NCBI GenBank assembly: GCA_021778875.1
Contig: JAJYBT010000224.1
Location: 1-5,721 of the forward strand
Length of the DNA: 5,721 nt
Reading direction: 5' to 3'
From: Acidobacteriota bacterium
Lineage (GTDB): Bacteria > Acidobacteriota > Terriglobia > Terriglobales > Acidobacteriaceae
A program made the translations under genes and the position numbers. Positions 5,539 through 5,721 of the stretch are shown here, one piece after another. The notes beneath the pieces are model-generated. The model was not told where the DNA came from. It saw only the letters and a program-made list of their open reading frames with translations, and ran no database searches. Within the stretch, counting starts at the first letter, position 1; every line of letters starts with the position of its first letter.

Positions 5539-5721
5539 CTAAAGCTTCAACTCGCGGGCCAGAATGCCCATGTCTTTGTCGCCGCGTCCTGAAAGGTTCA
5601 CCACCAGTATGTCATGCAAAGGCATCGCGGGAGCAATGCGCAGGGCCTCGGCCACCGCGTGAGCGCTTTCCAATGCAGGCAAAATGCCCTCCGTCCGCGC
5701 CAGCTTCACCACAGCGTCCAA
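5539..5721 (-). CDS. trpB: tryptophan synthase beta subunit, C-terminal part
   Basis: These are the last 60 complete codons after the leading Leu codon at the window edge, ending in TAG; most of the roughly 400-residue protein lies beyond the right edge. TrpB is the pyridoxal-phosphate subunit that joins indole to L-serine. The fragment contains [12 protein letters not shown], a hallmark of the TrpB C-terminal region, and [12 protein letters not shown]. The Ser of LSGRGDKD contacts the cofactor ring nitrogen in characterised enzymes. The GGGSN phosphate loop is outside the window. It is followed immediately by trpA, the usual trpB-trpA pair. Confidence 0.96.
   Translation of the reverse strand: MDAVVKLARTEGILPALESAHAVAEALRIAPAMPLHDILVVNLSGRGDKDMGILARELKL

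Overview
The window looks like chromosomal DNA from an acidobacterium, probably class Terriglobia. The main evidence is a gene for a VWFA-related protein of the type expanded in Acidobacteria, together with fairly GC-rich DNA. No ribosomal RNA or other direct taxonomic marker is present, so this placement is an inference.

Layout. The left part reads on the + strand. It holds the last 45 codons of an unidentified gene (2-139), an intergenic stretch with a strong hairpin, and a gene for an exported two-domain VOC (glyoxalase-fold) protein (292-1134). The rest reads on the - strand. In transcription order, from the right edge, it encodes the C-terminus of TrpB, TrpA, an AroQ-type chorismate mutase, a type I-beta DAHP synthase, a TyrA-type prephenate/arogenate dehydrogenase and an exported VWFA-related protein. 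The VOC gene and the VWFA gene converge, with their stop codons 64 bases apart.

How the genes work together. DAHP synthase commits carbon to the shikimate pathway. Chorismate mutase takes chorismate to prephenate, and TyrA takes prephenate (or arogenate) towards tyrosine. TrpA and TrpB form the last enzyme of the tryptophan branch. The - strand genes are tightly packed: gaps of 16, 21 and 10 bases, and a 4-base ATGA overlap between chorismate mutase and DAHP synthase. The one larger gap, 121 bases between trpA and the chorismate mutase gene, is where a second transcription unit could begin, although no convincing promoter is visible. The cluster therefore looks like a mixed Trp/Tyr aromatic supra-operon. 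The VWFA gene at its end has no obvious metabolic link to it.

No mobile element, CRISPR array, tRNA or rRNA was seen, and no clearly new system. The points most worth a second look are the VWFA gene coupled to tyrA, the disordered tail and 9-bp inverted repeat at the end of the chorismate mutase gene, the TyrA cofactor-loop residues, and the one-intact, one-degenerate site pattern in the exported VOC protein.
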